From contig VRVR01000051.1 in assembly GCA_009859145.1 (NCBI GenBank), positions 69,549-133,548 on the forward strand: DNA of 64,000 bases. Reading direction: 5' to 3'. This document shows positions 37,375 through 46,747 of this stretch, one piece after another. The notes under the pieces are model-generated. The model saw nothing but the letters and a program-made list of their open reading frames with translations. It was not told the DNA's origin and did no database searches. The first letter of the stretch is position 1; the number at the start of each line of letters is the position of its first letter. This DNA comes from Andalucia godoyi. Taxonomy: Eukaryota; Discoba; Jakobea; Jakobida; Andaluciidae. A program made the translations under genes and the position numbers.

Positions 37375-40300
37375 TCACACACCAGATCTATTTCTTTGGG
37401 GCGACGCAGGAGTGCTTGACTGCTGCGCACGCGCTGCTGCTGCAACGCGGAAAAGGTCGCCCTGCTGCATCCTCCTTTGGACAATATTTTGCAGTCGGCT
37501 TGGAGGAGGTGGAACAGCGCCAGACTCGTCCGCCGACTCTGAACTACTCGTTCCTTGTTGGACAGCGGACACTGATCCCGTAGAAGAAGAGGACGACGTG
37601 CGCTGTGAAGATGGCAAGGACGAACTTGGATTCAAATTAGTTGTAGAGGAGGAGCGTTGCAGAAGCTGTTGTTGAAGCTGTCGAGACTTCTGCATCACTT
37701 GTTCCTCGACGACTCTCTGGCCCTGGGCATTCGATCGAGAGTTCGATGCAGACGTAGAACTGCTATTCGAATTCACCGAATCCGATCGGTTGTTTCCTTC
37801 AGAAAGCATCTGCGCAGCTTCTGCGCGAGCATGAGCTTGTTTCTGTTCAAATTCGAGCTCTCGAATACGATCCTGCATGCCCTGGCGCGCGACTTCGTTC
37901 TGTCGGATCTGCTCTTCAAGGCGCTCCTTGGCATTCTGAAGTTCTTTGAACTTCTCACGAGTTTGCGCTGTTTCCTCTTCAGCAGATCGACGTAAATCTT
38001 CTTCCTTGCGCACAAATTCGTCCGTTTCCTGTCGAAGTTGGTTGAATTGACTGGACAGTTGCTCATGTGCTTCTCTCATTTGCAACACCATATTTTGCAG
38101 TCTCGACACTTCCTTTTTCAGTTTTGACGTCTCATCTGCAACTGCTATGGTTTCTGCATCGATTGCATCTCTCACCCGCTCAACATTCGCAAGTGATCTC
38201 TCGAAAGCTTCGTTCTTTGTCTGCGATACACGAAGCATTTCATCCATTTCCGATTCTAATTCAATAACATATGATTTTGTGACCCGGTTACTCTCTTGCT
38301 CGCTCAGCTGCTGAACACGCACAACGACTCCATCAACTTGCGAATCGAGCATTTCATACTTCTTGTGCAACGACGTGACATTGACTGTCATGGTTTTCAC
38401 AGAAGCACTCACTTCCAATTGCTGATGTGCGCATTGATCATGGTAGTCCTGAATGGCTGCCATCACTTCGTTCACAAGGGATCGCTCCACTTGCACGTAT
38501 TCTGAAGACACGTTCCTGAGTTCCGTCTTCAGATTGTCAACTTCGTTTTCTAAACGAGCAATCTCCTGTGAAAATTCATGGACTACTCTGTCCTGGAATC
38601 GCGTTGCTGCAGCTTTGAGAATCCTTACATCTTCATCAGCTCTTCTACGCTTGTCCTTCTCCGTCTCCACAAGGCGTTGCGACTCCTGATATTGATCTCT
38701 TGTAACATACAGTTCGTCCTCAGCTTTTTTGAGCTCGATTCTCGATGTGGCTTGCACTTCTTCCAGCTTATGAACGAAAACAGTTTCCAAACTGGCACTC
38801 TCAGACTTGAGAGAAAACAGTTGCTCTTCAATTTGGATGAGTTTCTGGGAAACTGAACCAAAACTGTCAACAAGCGCTTGATGCGCATGATGTATGATTT
38901 CTTGCTTACTTTGCAATTGCTCAAGCATTGTAATTGCTCGCAAGCCAAATTCATGAACCCATGACGCATGATCCGCTTGATGACGCTGGACGGCGTCAGC
39001 ACATTCTCTCTCAAGAACGGCGCACTGCTTCAAAAGACTCTGTTCTCGTTCGCGGAAAGTTTTCTCTCTTTGCAGCATTTCCTCGTTCAAGGCATTCAGC
39101 GAACGCTCGAGCTCCTGGGTTCGACCACTCAAGTCTCGCGCAGTATCCGAAGTATCTTCAAATCTTGAGAGAATGCTGCGATTTTCTTCTTCCTGCTTTC
39201 GCAGAGCCTCTCCTAAAGTTCTCCGCTCATTTTCATAATCTCGTAACTTGATGCGTGTCTCATCAAGTGCAACCTTTGACCGAGAAAGCTCGTCTTGAAG
39301 ATCCCGCACCTCTGACTTGAGCTTGACAGAACCCTCTTCCGAGGCAGACAACCTAGCAAAAAGCGACTCATTCCGCTGCAGTGTCTCCTTGGATGAACTG
39401 TGCATGATTGACAGTGTTTGCACGATGTGCGATTCCAGCCAAGAGATCATCCCGGAGACTGGGGCGGCGCCAGAATTCGCTGGAACGCCGGAAGAATGCG
39501 AGAGCGCTTGGATCTCTCGCAACAAGGAATCTTCTTGGCCTTTAAACTGATCCATGCCCTCTGCAACCGAGAAATACGGATTCTGCAGAATTCGTTCCAC
39601 GCACATCATCCCGCGGCACAGCTGCATCACAAAACGTCTGCTTTGCTCGTAGTGCAACACTGTTTGTCGTTGAGTAGCTTCCAGCGCGTCAAATTCTCTT
39701 TTCAGATCGAGATATTCTCGAGAATACCGATTCAATTCTGTTTCCACCTTCTTTTGCTGCGCTTCTGCACGGGATTTCAAGAATACGGTGTCTCCGGCTT
39801 TGGAAGCAACTTCCGACATGTCCTTTTCCAACGCAGCGATGCGAGAATGCGTCCCCAGATCCAACTCCATTGTCCTCGTCTGCAGATCGGCATTGGCACG
39901 CTGCAGGCGGACAACTTCGTTTTGCCAGGCATCCAGCTCCGCACGATACTCTTGAACAAGCACTGCAGACTTCTCGAGAGAAGACACCAGCTTGGCATTA
40001 GAATCCGTGAATGACGATCGCTGCGCGGCAACTAAGTTTTCAATCGTGGGAAACAGCGGATGGAACTCTGCAGATGCTGTGGTGTCCATTGGCACCGCAG
40101 AAGGATGGAAAAGAGAGAATACCTGTGAGATCAACCAATCTTCCTGTTTTCTAATGAGATCAACATAATCTGAAAGCCTGCTTAGCTCGCTCTCCAGTGA
40201 TTCGATGTGCCTTTCTCTGTCTTTCATCTCATTATGTAATTCGGATGTCTTTCTCGACAGCTTCAAAAAGGACTGTTCTGACTCTTCTTTTCGTTTCTGA

Positions 40301-41031
40301 ACAGGAATCATTTTTGCCATTTCTGCATTCTCGGACTCTAGCACCTCGCACCGAGATTTCAGCTTGTCCACGTCCCCCGACAGTCGCGAATTTTCCCCTT
40401 GCGTGACAAGCAACTCCGCGGTTAATTCGTTCTGAATTGACTCTAGCTCACCGATCCTATTCTTCAACCTCTTCATGCTCGCTTCTGCATCATCCATCCT
40501 CCTAGCTGCTTCATGATCTACAATCGGATGGTGCACTGGTGCAACGGGTGAAGCAAGAGGAACGGCATTCACCAGACGATCGTGATAGGACTGCAAATCA
40601 GACTGATGTTCCATCTTGTCCAAACGCTTACGTAGCTGATGCAGCATATCACGAATAAGCAACAATGATTTTTCATTTTCGGTGCGCTTGTCGCCGTTTG
40701 AAACGCCACGATTCTCTTCATCAAGAACATCAACTTCTCGTTCGAGGTCAACAAGCAGCACAGGAATCTCCTTTTGAGGATCGTGAATGGAGAAATAAGA
40801 TTTCAAATCCAATTTTTCATCTTGGTTGAGTTCAAATGACGAGTTCTGCAGTAGGGTTGACTGAGTGCCACTCGAAGACTTTGCCGGGTGCTTCTCCCGA
40901 TCGGAATCTGGAACGGCGAGCAAAGACACGAGAGACGATAGTATAAACAGAATGCGAGAGGACGAAGACTGAATACGATCTCCGTCGCTTTCAGCAAGCA
41001 TTGCTAGGTCAGAAGGCCCCACACCGTTCAT
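37375..41031 (-). CDS. Long coiled-coil protein (1218 aa), function unknown
   Basis: Start taken at the ATG at 41031; a TTG would extend it by 11 codons. After a Ser-rich N-terminus (~1-120), residues ~120-1080 are almost continuous coiled coil with heptad-spaced Leu/Val and many Glu/Lys/Arg/Gln. Short breaks near 310-340 and 525-560 contain Pro and Ser. The last ~140 residues are Ser/Gln/Ala-rich and low complexity. No motor, kinase or membrane motif is visible. Such proteins are usually cytoskeletal, centrosomal/basal-body or Golgi tethers; nothing here chooses between these. It diverges from the DUF936-like gene, whose plant relatives include microtubule-associated proteins. Confidence 0.85.
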   Translation of the reverse strand: MNGVGPSDLAMLAESDGDRIQSSSSRILFILSSLVSLLAVPDSDREKHPAKSSSGTQSTLLQNSSFELNQDEKLDLKSYFSIHDPQKEIPVLLVDLEREVDVLDEENRGVSNGDKRTENEKSLLLIRDMLHQLRKRLDKMEHQSDLQSYHDRLVNAVPLASPVAPVHHPIVDHEAARRMDDAEASMKRLKNRIGELESIQNELTAELLVTQGENSRLSGDVDKLKSRCEVLESENAEMAKMIPVQKRKEESEQSFLKLSRKTSELHNEMKDRERHIESLESELSRLSDYVDLIRKQEDWLISQVFSLFHPSAVPMDTTASAEFHPLFPTIENLVAAQRSSFTDSNAKLVSSLEKSAVLVQEYRAELDAWQNEVVRLQRANADLQTRTMELDLGTHSRIAALEKDMSEVASKAGDTVFLKSRAEAQQKKVETELNRYSREYLDLKREFDALEATQRQTVLHYEQSRRFVMQLCRGMMCVERILQNPYFSVAEGMDQFKGQEDSLLREIQALSHSSGVPANSGAAPVSGMISWLESHIVQTLSIMHSSSKETLQRNESLFARLSASEEGSVKLKSEVRDLQDELSRSKVALDETRIKLRDYENERRTLGEALRKQEEENRSILSRFEDTSDTARDLSGRTQELERSLNALNEEMLQREKTFREREQSLLKQCAVLERECADAVQRHQADHASWVHEFGLRAITMLEQLQSKQEIIHHAHQALVDSFGSVSQKLIQIEEQLFSLKSESASLETVFVHKLEEVQATSRIELKKAEDELYVTRDQYQESQRLVETEKDKRRRADEDVRILKAAATRFQDRVVHEFSQEIARLENEVDNLKTELRNVSSEYVQVERSLVNEVMAAIQDYHDQCAHQQLEVSASVKTMTVNVTSLHKKYEMLDSQVDGVVVRVQQLSEQESNRVTKSYVIELESEMDEMLRVSQTKNEAFERSLANVERVRDAIDAETIAVADETSKLKKEVSRLQNMVLQMREAHEQLSSQFNQLRQETDEFVRKEEDLRRSAEEETAQTREKFKELQNAKERLEEQIRQNEVARQGMQDRIRELEFEQKQAHARAEAAQMLSEGNNRSDSVNSNSSSTSASNSRSNAQGQRVVEEQVMQKSRQLQQQLLQRSSSTTNLNPSSSLPSSQRTSSSSSTGSVSAVQQGTSSSESADESGAVPPPPSRLQNIVQRRMQQGDLFRVAAAARAQQSSTPASPQRNRSGV

Positions 41032-41380
41032 GGGACGTCGTCGAACACAAAACTGCAACGACAAGAAAAATTGGCTTTTTGAGTTATCTTCAGACGCAAA
41101 TTAACGTACCACCAACCCAGACCACCCTCCTGTCGGTTTTTGATTACTGCAAATTGCAGTGTCGTCGGGTACTCCTAGCATCACATCTCTCTAATACAGT
41201 CCGATGTTGCATCAAGCTGTATCAACAGGCTGGACAAGGCTGGATTGAGGACGCTTTGAGTCACAAAGGTTTTTTTTTTGCGGTCCGGGGTCCGCGTTTC
41301 AAAGCACATCCTGTTTTTTTCCGTTACGCCCCCCGATCGTGCACGTGTGTGTATCGTGGAGCATAACTCGTGGACCGAAA
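41032..41380. promoter_or_regulatory. Divergent promoter region
   Basis: This 349-bp spacer lies between the coiled-coil gene (left) and the DUF936-like gene (right). It includes a run of nine to ten T near 41270. No coding frame or RNA gene is supported. Confidence 0.4.
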
Positions 41381-42694
41381 ATGCCCAGTGATCCTTTCGT
41401 CTTGGTTGGTGGTTTCTTGAGAAAGCTGACCGATCACCAGCAACCGATTTCACTGGTGTTTCTGCAGATCATTTCCATTACTCGAATTCGAGGAGTATAT
41501 GTTGCAGAGGTTTCCGATTCTGACGTCTCGATTCTGGTGGCCGTTGCCCCAAAGTGGGACAACTGGATTGCTTCGAATCAGCTGCATTCAGGACAAATTA
41601 TTCTTGTTAGCAAACTGTCTCCGAATCCTGGGGAGGATGGGATCCCTGTATTGGTGGATTTTGATGTTGTGCATCCTCGTTGCAACACCATCGGAGAGTA
41701 TTGCAGGAACTTCACAAAAACCATGTACAGCTTGTTGGAGAGTGTGACTAACCCAGCCGCTGCGGAGTCAGCGCCAGGGACACTTCCTGGTCAGCCAAGA
41801 ACACCAGCTGCATCGAGTCGGTGGAAGAGAAACATTCAAGCCGAGGAATCTCCGTTCCTCACTGCCGTCCCGTCGCCGATTCGCGCGCCTCCTCGTGTTC
41901 AAGAAGCCCCGCTACAGAGGCTCGTATTTTCTGACGAACGACTAGCAACACCCGGACCTCGGTTTCATCCCGACGAGCTCGAGAATGTTAAGAGCCCCGA
42001 TCCTGTTGTTTTCCCGAATGCACTAAGTTCGCTTTTGGTTGATTTAAAACAGGAAAAGGACACAAACAACAACAAGATCCGGGATCTTGCTGTCCGTAAT
42101 CAGTCTCTTGAGCATTTAACTGATATTCTGGAACAGTTATCACACGTTGTTACAGTCTGCAAACAAGTTCAATTTGCAAGAGGATGTGAAACATATCTCA
42201 CTTGGCACTCGACGTTCGTCGGCGGCGTCCACGACACAAGAGCAGGTCCTCATTTGAAGTCGGCAAGCGAAAACGTCCTGCCAAGCAAAGCCAAGTTGCG
42301 TTCGATTTCTGTTAACTTTACATCTACTCCAAAGAAGAATATTGGAGGAGCTGTCGGCGGCTCGCAGTCCACATCTCCGATGCAGCCGTCATCTTCTCCC
42401 AAGGTTCTCTTGTCAATACCAATGTCTTCGACAGGATTCTTGACGGAAGACGTTATCTCGCAGAGGAATATGATCCGCTGTGTTGCAGAAGAGTGGTTTG
42501 TAGAATTTTTGCGTTCGGGGTTTCTCCGATACGAAAAACAGCCAATGCCTATTTTCTTGGAGAAAACAAGATGGAACTCGCACATGGATATGACCCACGA
42601 GCTCGTTGCTTGGCTGCGACATTCCGTATGTGGGGAGGCGGAAGATGTCATACGAATGCTCCTTGCAAATCAAGACGCATCCGCCCACTCGTAA
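41381..42694 (+). CDS. DUF936-like protein with N-terminal OB-fold region (438 aa)
   Basis: Start is the ATG at 41381; the upstream frame begins with GTG. Residues 5-110 follow the DUF936 pattern known from land plants and algae. The pattern runs V-G-G-F-L-R-K-L, then L-V-F-L-Q-I-I-S-I, then G-V-Y-V-A-E-V-S-D-S, then S-N-Q-L-H-S-G-Q-I-I-L-V, and a closing proline/arginine/cysteine segment (V-V-H-P-R-C). The domain looks like an OB-type beta barrel. A Pro/Ser/Arg-rich linker and a C-terminal ~110-residue helical region (W-F-V-E-F-L-R-S-G-F) follow; plant DUF936 proteins likewise carry a helical tail. Biochemical function is not established; some plant members associate with microtubules. The gene ends 81 bp from the convergent IQ-motif gene. 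Confidence 0.7.
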   Translation: MPSDPFVLVGGFLRKLTDHQQPISLVFLQIISITRIRGVYVAEVSDSDVSILVAVAPKWDNWIASNQLHSGQIILVSKLSPNPGEDGIPVLVDFDVVHPRCNTIGEYCRNFTKTMYSLLESVTNPAAAESAPGTLPGQPRTPAASSRWKRNIQAEESPFLTAVPSPIRAPPRVQEAPLQRLVFSDERLATPGPRFHPDELENVKSPDPVVFPNALSSLLVDLKQEKDTNNNKIRDLAVRNQSLEHLTDILEQLSHVVTVCKQVQFARGCETYLTWHSTFVGGVHDTRAGPHLKSASENVLPSKAKLRSISVNFTSTPKKNIGGAVGGSQSTSPMQPSSSPKVLLSIPMSSTGFLTEDVISQRNMIRCVAEEWFVEFLRSGFLRYEKQPMPIFLEKTRWNSHMDMTHELVAWLRHSVCGEAEDVIRMLLANQDASAHS

Positions 42695-42775
42695 AAATTA
42701 CTACAGCATGGAGGAAGATGAAAGAATCAAAGAATTCCAGGAATAGGCCGTGAAAATAATTTAAAAAGGGGAAAA

Positions 42776-45031
42776 CTAAACGGCAGCTCCCGCAGACATG
42801 AACATGACCCTGGGGCGCGGTGCGAATTCCAAACAATGACCAGACTTATGGGGTCTACCTTCGGCTTGCATGCGCTTCTCAAATCGGAAATCAGAAACTA
42901 AATCCATGTACATGTGGCGATCAAATTTGGAATGAAGGATTGCATTGGAAGGATGTAATTGTGGAATGCGTGTTGTGGAGTCAACCTGAAACAATGACGC
43001 AAGGGGAGAAACGTCTTGAAGATCCATCTCAGTCGAAGAAGACGAAGTCGTCACCATGGAGGCGGGAGGATTCAGAATTGCCACAGGAGCATGGATGTTC
43101 GTTTCATGGCTCACAAGTTCGTCAGCTTGTATTTTCTTGGCAAAATCCAGGCTCAGTCGCGGAATCATGACGGGTGGAGGTTCTGCAGAAGAAGTAGCCC
43201 TCGGGGCAGCGGCAGAGCTAGAAACATTTTCTGCTGCGGGCCGCGTTTCAGAGTTTGACAGGCTGCGATTGCGAGACACCCTTGCATTTGTGGGCGTGTC
43301 AGAAAAACTGGAGGAACGAATCAGGGGAGCAATCTTCGACGGGACTTCAGCAAATCGCTTTGTATCATCCTTTGGTATGATGGAACGCTGAGTTCTTCGC
43401 TTTAAGAATTCGCGCTTTGTTGATACCAGCGGGCCACCACCCTGAGTAGATGCAGCAGCAGAACCGGACGGGCCGCTTCCTTCATCGGCAGGAGCGGAGA
43501 ACGCTTCGGCAGCCGGAACTGCAGTTGGGATTGCGGAACTGGAACGCGAAGGCTTTTGAGAAGGCGTGGAAGTGCCATTCTTACCTCCAACAGGCAAAGC
43601 TTCGACAGGCTCAGATGCTGTCGCTCGAGCGGAAGACTCTGAATCAGACCGCTTCTTCCGAGATGTCCACTCTACCCCAGGACGCTTCTCTACTTTTTTC
43701 TTGATTCGAATGTCCACAGGTCCCAGCACAATTCTAGATCGCGGATCGTCAATGTACAATACTAGCTCTGCTTTTTTCGAAAGAACTTGGTTTTGAATTC
43801 TTGAAAGTAATGGATCCGACAAAGGTTCTGCTGCCATTTGCAGTGCCATCTGCGTCAAGTCCGTAATTTCTCGGCGAAGACTCTCACCCTTGCCGCGGTA
43901 GATAAGTTTTCGGACACGCCAGCCACGGCACGCCGCACGGAGTATCGCCTTCGACCTTCCTATTGCACTTTGCATGTCGTCCATAACCACAGCAACGTCT
44001 TGCTGATCGACAACAGATCGGTCATCCAACTCCCCGCGTCTCTGCGAGCTGTCGGAAAGTTGAGACGGACCTGGACTTGCAGGAGAAGCAACTGCACTTA
44101 CACTGCTACTACTTTCAAATGGAAAAGGACCAGCAGAAACACGATGTGAAGATTGAAAGGCATTGGATACCAAGGATGGGCCAGCCGCCCTGAAAACCGG
44201 TTGGTCATCAGTATTTTTTCCGGGTGTTCGAAGATAGAACACAGGGACAGCGGTAGTGTCCCCGGCGTCAGATCCTTTCAACCGGGAATCCCGGAAACTG
44301 TTCCTGGAGACACTTGAGTGGTTGGTGATGACAGGATTTGCAGAGCGACCAGCCTGCTCGGTGACGTGACGAGGCTCCGAGCCTCGTTGCGCCTGCAAGC
44401 GAAAGTCTGCTGCATGCTGGGGGCGCTGCTGGTGCTGGAGAGGTGAAGGATGCTGAGAAGAATGAACTGGTTGTTGCTGCAGAACATCTCCTGGACTCGA
44501 ACCACGGCTCTCCAGGTTGCTGCTGCCAGTCCCATTCTTCTTCTTTGCAGCTACAAAATCATCGTACGACTGAAATGGAAGATCTGAATTCAGCGGTCTA
44601 AGGCACGAGAATTCTGGTTTCTCGGTTGGCATTGATCGCATCTGGGCATGACCCGGGTTTTTGGTGGGCTTTGCCGAGCGCTTCGGCGACAACTTCCTTG
44701 ACTGCTGCTGTTCAAATTTCAATTGCCGAAGCCGTTGTCGGAGTTCTTGTTCAGACGGGATAACGAAGAACTTTTTGATAATGCTCGTTTCTGTCAGTTT
44801 TGGATCTGAATCGCAATTGACAGGAGGCAGTACTGGTGATGACGATGCAGCCGACGATATTCTGGATTCTGTTATTTTGGCAGAAGCTTTATCCACTGGA
44901 AGGGTCGGCGCTGGGCGAGTGGGAGGCAAAACTGTGGGAGATAAAAGAGGAGGATCCGACGCCGCGGACAGCATCGCCTTGCGCGCAGCTCGTAGCGACT
45001 CGAGGCGTGCATACAGTTCTTGCTGAGACAT
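42776..45031 (-). CDS. Ser/Pro-rich protein with IQ-like motif (751 aa), function unknown
   Basis: Start taken at the ATG at 45031; the frame extends further only to TTG. The N-terminal region has a short helix (E-L-Y-A-R-L-E-S-L-R-A-A-R-K), then a long disordered Ser/Pro/Gln-rich stretch. Near residue ~370, A-I-L-R-A-A-C-R-G-W-R-V-R-K-L-I fits the IQ consensus (I/L-Q-x3-R-G-x3-R) with a missing Gln, suggesting calmodulin or myosin-light-chain binding. The conserved-looking C-terminus has F-D-R-H-M-Y-M-D-L-V-S-D-F-R-F-E. No enzyme motif is visible. Localisation is unknown. Confidence 0.78.
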   Translation of the reverse strand: MSQQELYARLESLRAARKAMLSAASDPPLLSPTVLPPTRPAPTLPVDKASAKITESRISSAASSSPVLPPVNCDSDPKLTETSIIKKFFVIPSEQELRQRLRQLKFEQQQSRKLSPKRSAKPTKNPGHAQMRSMPTEKPEFSCLRPLNSDLPFQSYDDFVAAKKKNGTGSSNLESRGSSPGDVLQQQPVHSSQHPSPLQHQQRPQHAADFRLQAQRGSEPRHVTEQAGRSANPVITNHSSVSRNSFRDSRLKGSDAGDTTAVPVFYLRTPGKNTDDQPVFRAAGPSLVSNAFQSSHRVSAGPFPFESSSSVSAVASPASPGPSQLSDSSQRRGELDDRSVVDQQDVAVVMDDMQSAIGRSKAILRAACRGWRVRKLIYRGKGESLRREITDLTQMALQMAAEPLSDPLLSRIQNQVLSKKAELVLYIDDPRSRIVLGPVDIRIKKKVEKRPGVEWTSRKKRSDSESSARATASEPVEALPVGGKNGTSTPSQKPSRSSSAIPTAVPAAEAFSAPADEGSGPSGSAAASTQGGGPLVSTKREFLKRRTQRSIIPKDDTKRFAEVPSKIAPLIRSSSFSDTPTNARVSRNRSLSNSETRPAAENVSSSAAAPRATSSAEPPPVMIPRLSLDFAKKIQADELVSHETNIHAPVAILNPPASMVTTSSSSTEMDLQDVSPLASLFQVDSTTRIPQLHPSNAILHSKFDRHMYMDLVSDFRFEKRMQAEGRPHKSGHCLEFAPRPRVMFMSAGAAV

Positions 45032-45703
45032 GGTTTTGCGGTTCCTGTCAGATTTGTGTTCGTTACTTGTCCGAGTCAAAAAGCCAACACGGCAACGATA
45101 GATTTTTTCCGGACTCCCTTTTCTCCACTCCCCGATTGCTTACAGCAGGCAGAAGAAGAAGGAGAGAAAGACTCATGTTTTATTGCTTTTGGACGTGTAT
45201 CCATATTTAGAGAACGCAGCAGCGCATCCTGGAACACGGCGTTCACGAACTGCGTTCCTATAATGGAGTAATGCAACAGCTGCATGCCAACCATCGACAA
45301 TATTTGCAACTGACTGTCTTCGTTTGCGACACGTCGTTACAGCTGTGTGACAACAAGCAACATTCACATAGTGTGTTTAGGGGGGACACTCGGTTCAACG
45401 ATGCAACACAGAGTAAAGGATCGCAGTTTCTTACAACCCGCCGTTATGGCTTCTTACAGAAGTCAACAAACTTCAGAAGAAAGGAATTCGTGAGTGTGAT
45501 TTGCAGCAATCAAACGAAGTTCTTGGATATCGAAAGATTTTCCATCCGATCGTTTTCGAAGAACCTGAGATACGACGACATTCACAATGAAAAAAAAAAG
45601 CCAAAGATTCTTCACCATCATGAAAGCGAGACGAAAAAACGGTGAAAAATACTTTCGCACAGGGCAAGTAAAATGCAAAGACATCACTGCATCGGACCAA
45701 GGA
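45032..45703. other. Spacer upstream of the IQ-motif gene
   Basis: The 0.67-kb spacer between two minus-strand genes includes the IQ-gene promoter. A plus-strand ATG frame at 45271-45645 (124 codons) spans much of it but shows no family resemblance and has noncoding-like composition, so I leave it unannotated. Confidence 0.45.
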
Positions 45704-46516
45704 TCACTTCAGAGATTTGACAATACGCAACCAAGCGTCGCTCTGGATTGGCGACGCAGCCGACGACGCCATCATCCGATCATCTCCGGTTCTCCTTCTT
45801 GGCAGCTGCCAACTAGATGCTGCAACCGCCTGGTCCGAGGATATTACCTCGTTTTTCTGTTTCAAGAGGTGCAAATCTGGGTGCTGTTGCATGTCGACAC
45901 GGACGTCATTGTCCTCGTCGCTATACACAATGCTCTCCTCTGCGACATCATCTGGTAAAATAGCAATGTCCATTTCACACTGGATTCCCTCTTCCATTTT
46001 AGGAACTGGAGGCCTTACGGACGGTCTACCAGGGGAGCCGAATCGTGGTGCTGAATATTGGGCAGGGAATCTTGATGATCCCGAGGTTGAGGAAGAAACG
46101 AGGCCGTGGTAAGCACTCTTCTGATGTTCGATCTCCTCTCGTTCTCTGTCAATTTCAATCTTGCGCTCCTTCAGTACGCGAGCGTTCTCTAATTGTGCAA
46201 CTCGGTCGTCAGATTCCTGAAGACGAGCGACTCGATCGGCGGACTGTTCCTTTTCGTCAGAAAACTGTCGAAGAATCTCAAAGAAGACAAAGAGGCGGTC
46301 TGGCGGCAGTCTGTGGCGGCACCATTCACAAAGAGCGTCAAGTTCAGAATCATTTCCATAGAACAAACGCAGGTCGCGAATGTCCTGAAGCACAGTCTCT
46401 GAAGCTGCAACTGTTTGCTTGAAAGGAGGGACCAGCAGAGACTTGGCAACAGGATCCTGCACAGAATGAATTGCCGATGCTAGCGCAGCCAATGATGCGC
46501 GCAAATCCGTGGACAT
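45704..46516 (-). CDS. Short coiled-coil protein (270 aa), function unknown
   Basis: ATG at 46516. Residues 1-95 are helical (S-L-A-A-L-A-S-A-I-H-S-V-Q-D-P) and include C-E-W-C-R-H-R-L-P. A charged coiled coil spans about 95-135 (K-E-R-K-I-E-I-D-R-E-R-E-E-I-E). The rest is Ser/Pro/Asp-rich with the acidic stretch Y-S-D-E-D-N-D. A short C-terminal helix reads A-W-L-R-I-V-K-S-L-K. I do not recognise a family. It is divergent from the peroxisomal enzyme gene across a 231-bp spacer (46517-46747) that must hold both promoters. Confidence 0.75.
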   Translation of the reverse strand: MSTDLRASLAALASAIHSVQDPVAKSLLVPPFKQTVAASETVLQDIRDLRLFYGNDSELDALCEWCRHRLPPDRLFVFFEILRQFSDEKEQSADRVARLQESDDRVAQLENARVLKERKIEIDREREEIEHQKSAYHGLVSSSTSGSSRFPAQYSAPRFGSPGRPSVRPPVPKMEEGIQCEMDIAILPDDVAEESIVYSDEDNDVRVDMQQHPDLHLLKQKNEVISSDQAVAASSWQLPRRRTGDDRMMASSAASPIQSDAWLRIVKSLK

Positions 46517-46747
46517 CGTTTCTCGAACGTGTTACGAGATTTGATTTGGAAACTATTGTTTGTTGGTCTGCTTGTTGGGTATTGTCGGTGTCGGTGTCGG
46601 TGCTGGAGTTGAGTTGTCACACAGCATGTCAACGGACGAAGGAGAAACGTGTCTCGACTGGCATCAATTGATGCCCACCAGGGTTGGTGCAAGTTTCCCC
46701 AGTTCTGACGCCCAGGAATTGCTTTTACTGGGCAGAAAGGAAAAGTC

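Noticed and set aside
45271-45645. Plus-strand 124-codon ATG frame
   Set aside because: Low-complexity, Lys/Ser/His-rich composition with no motif. It lies in the promoter-side spacer of the IQ-motif gene.
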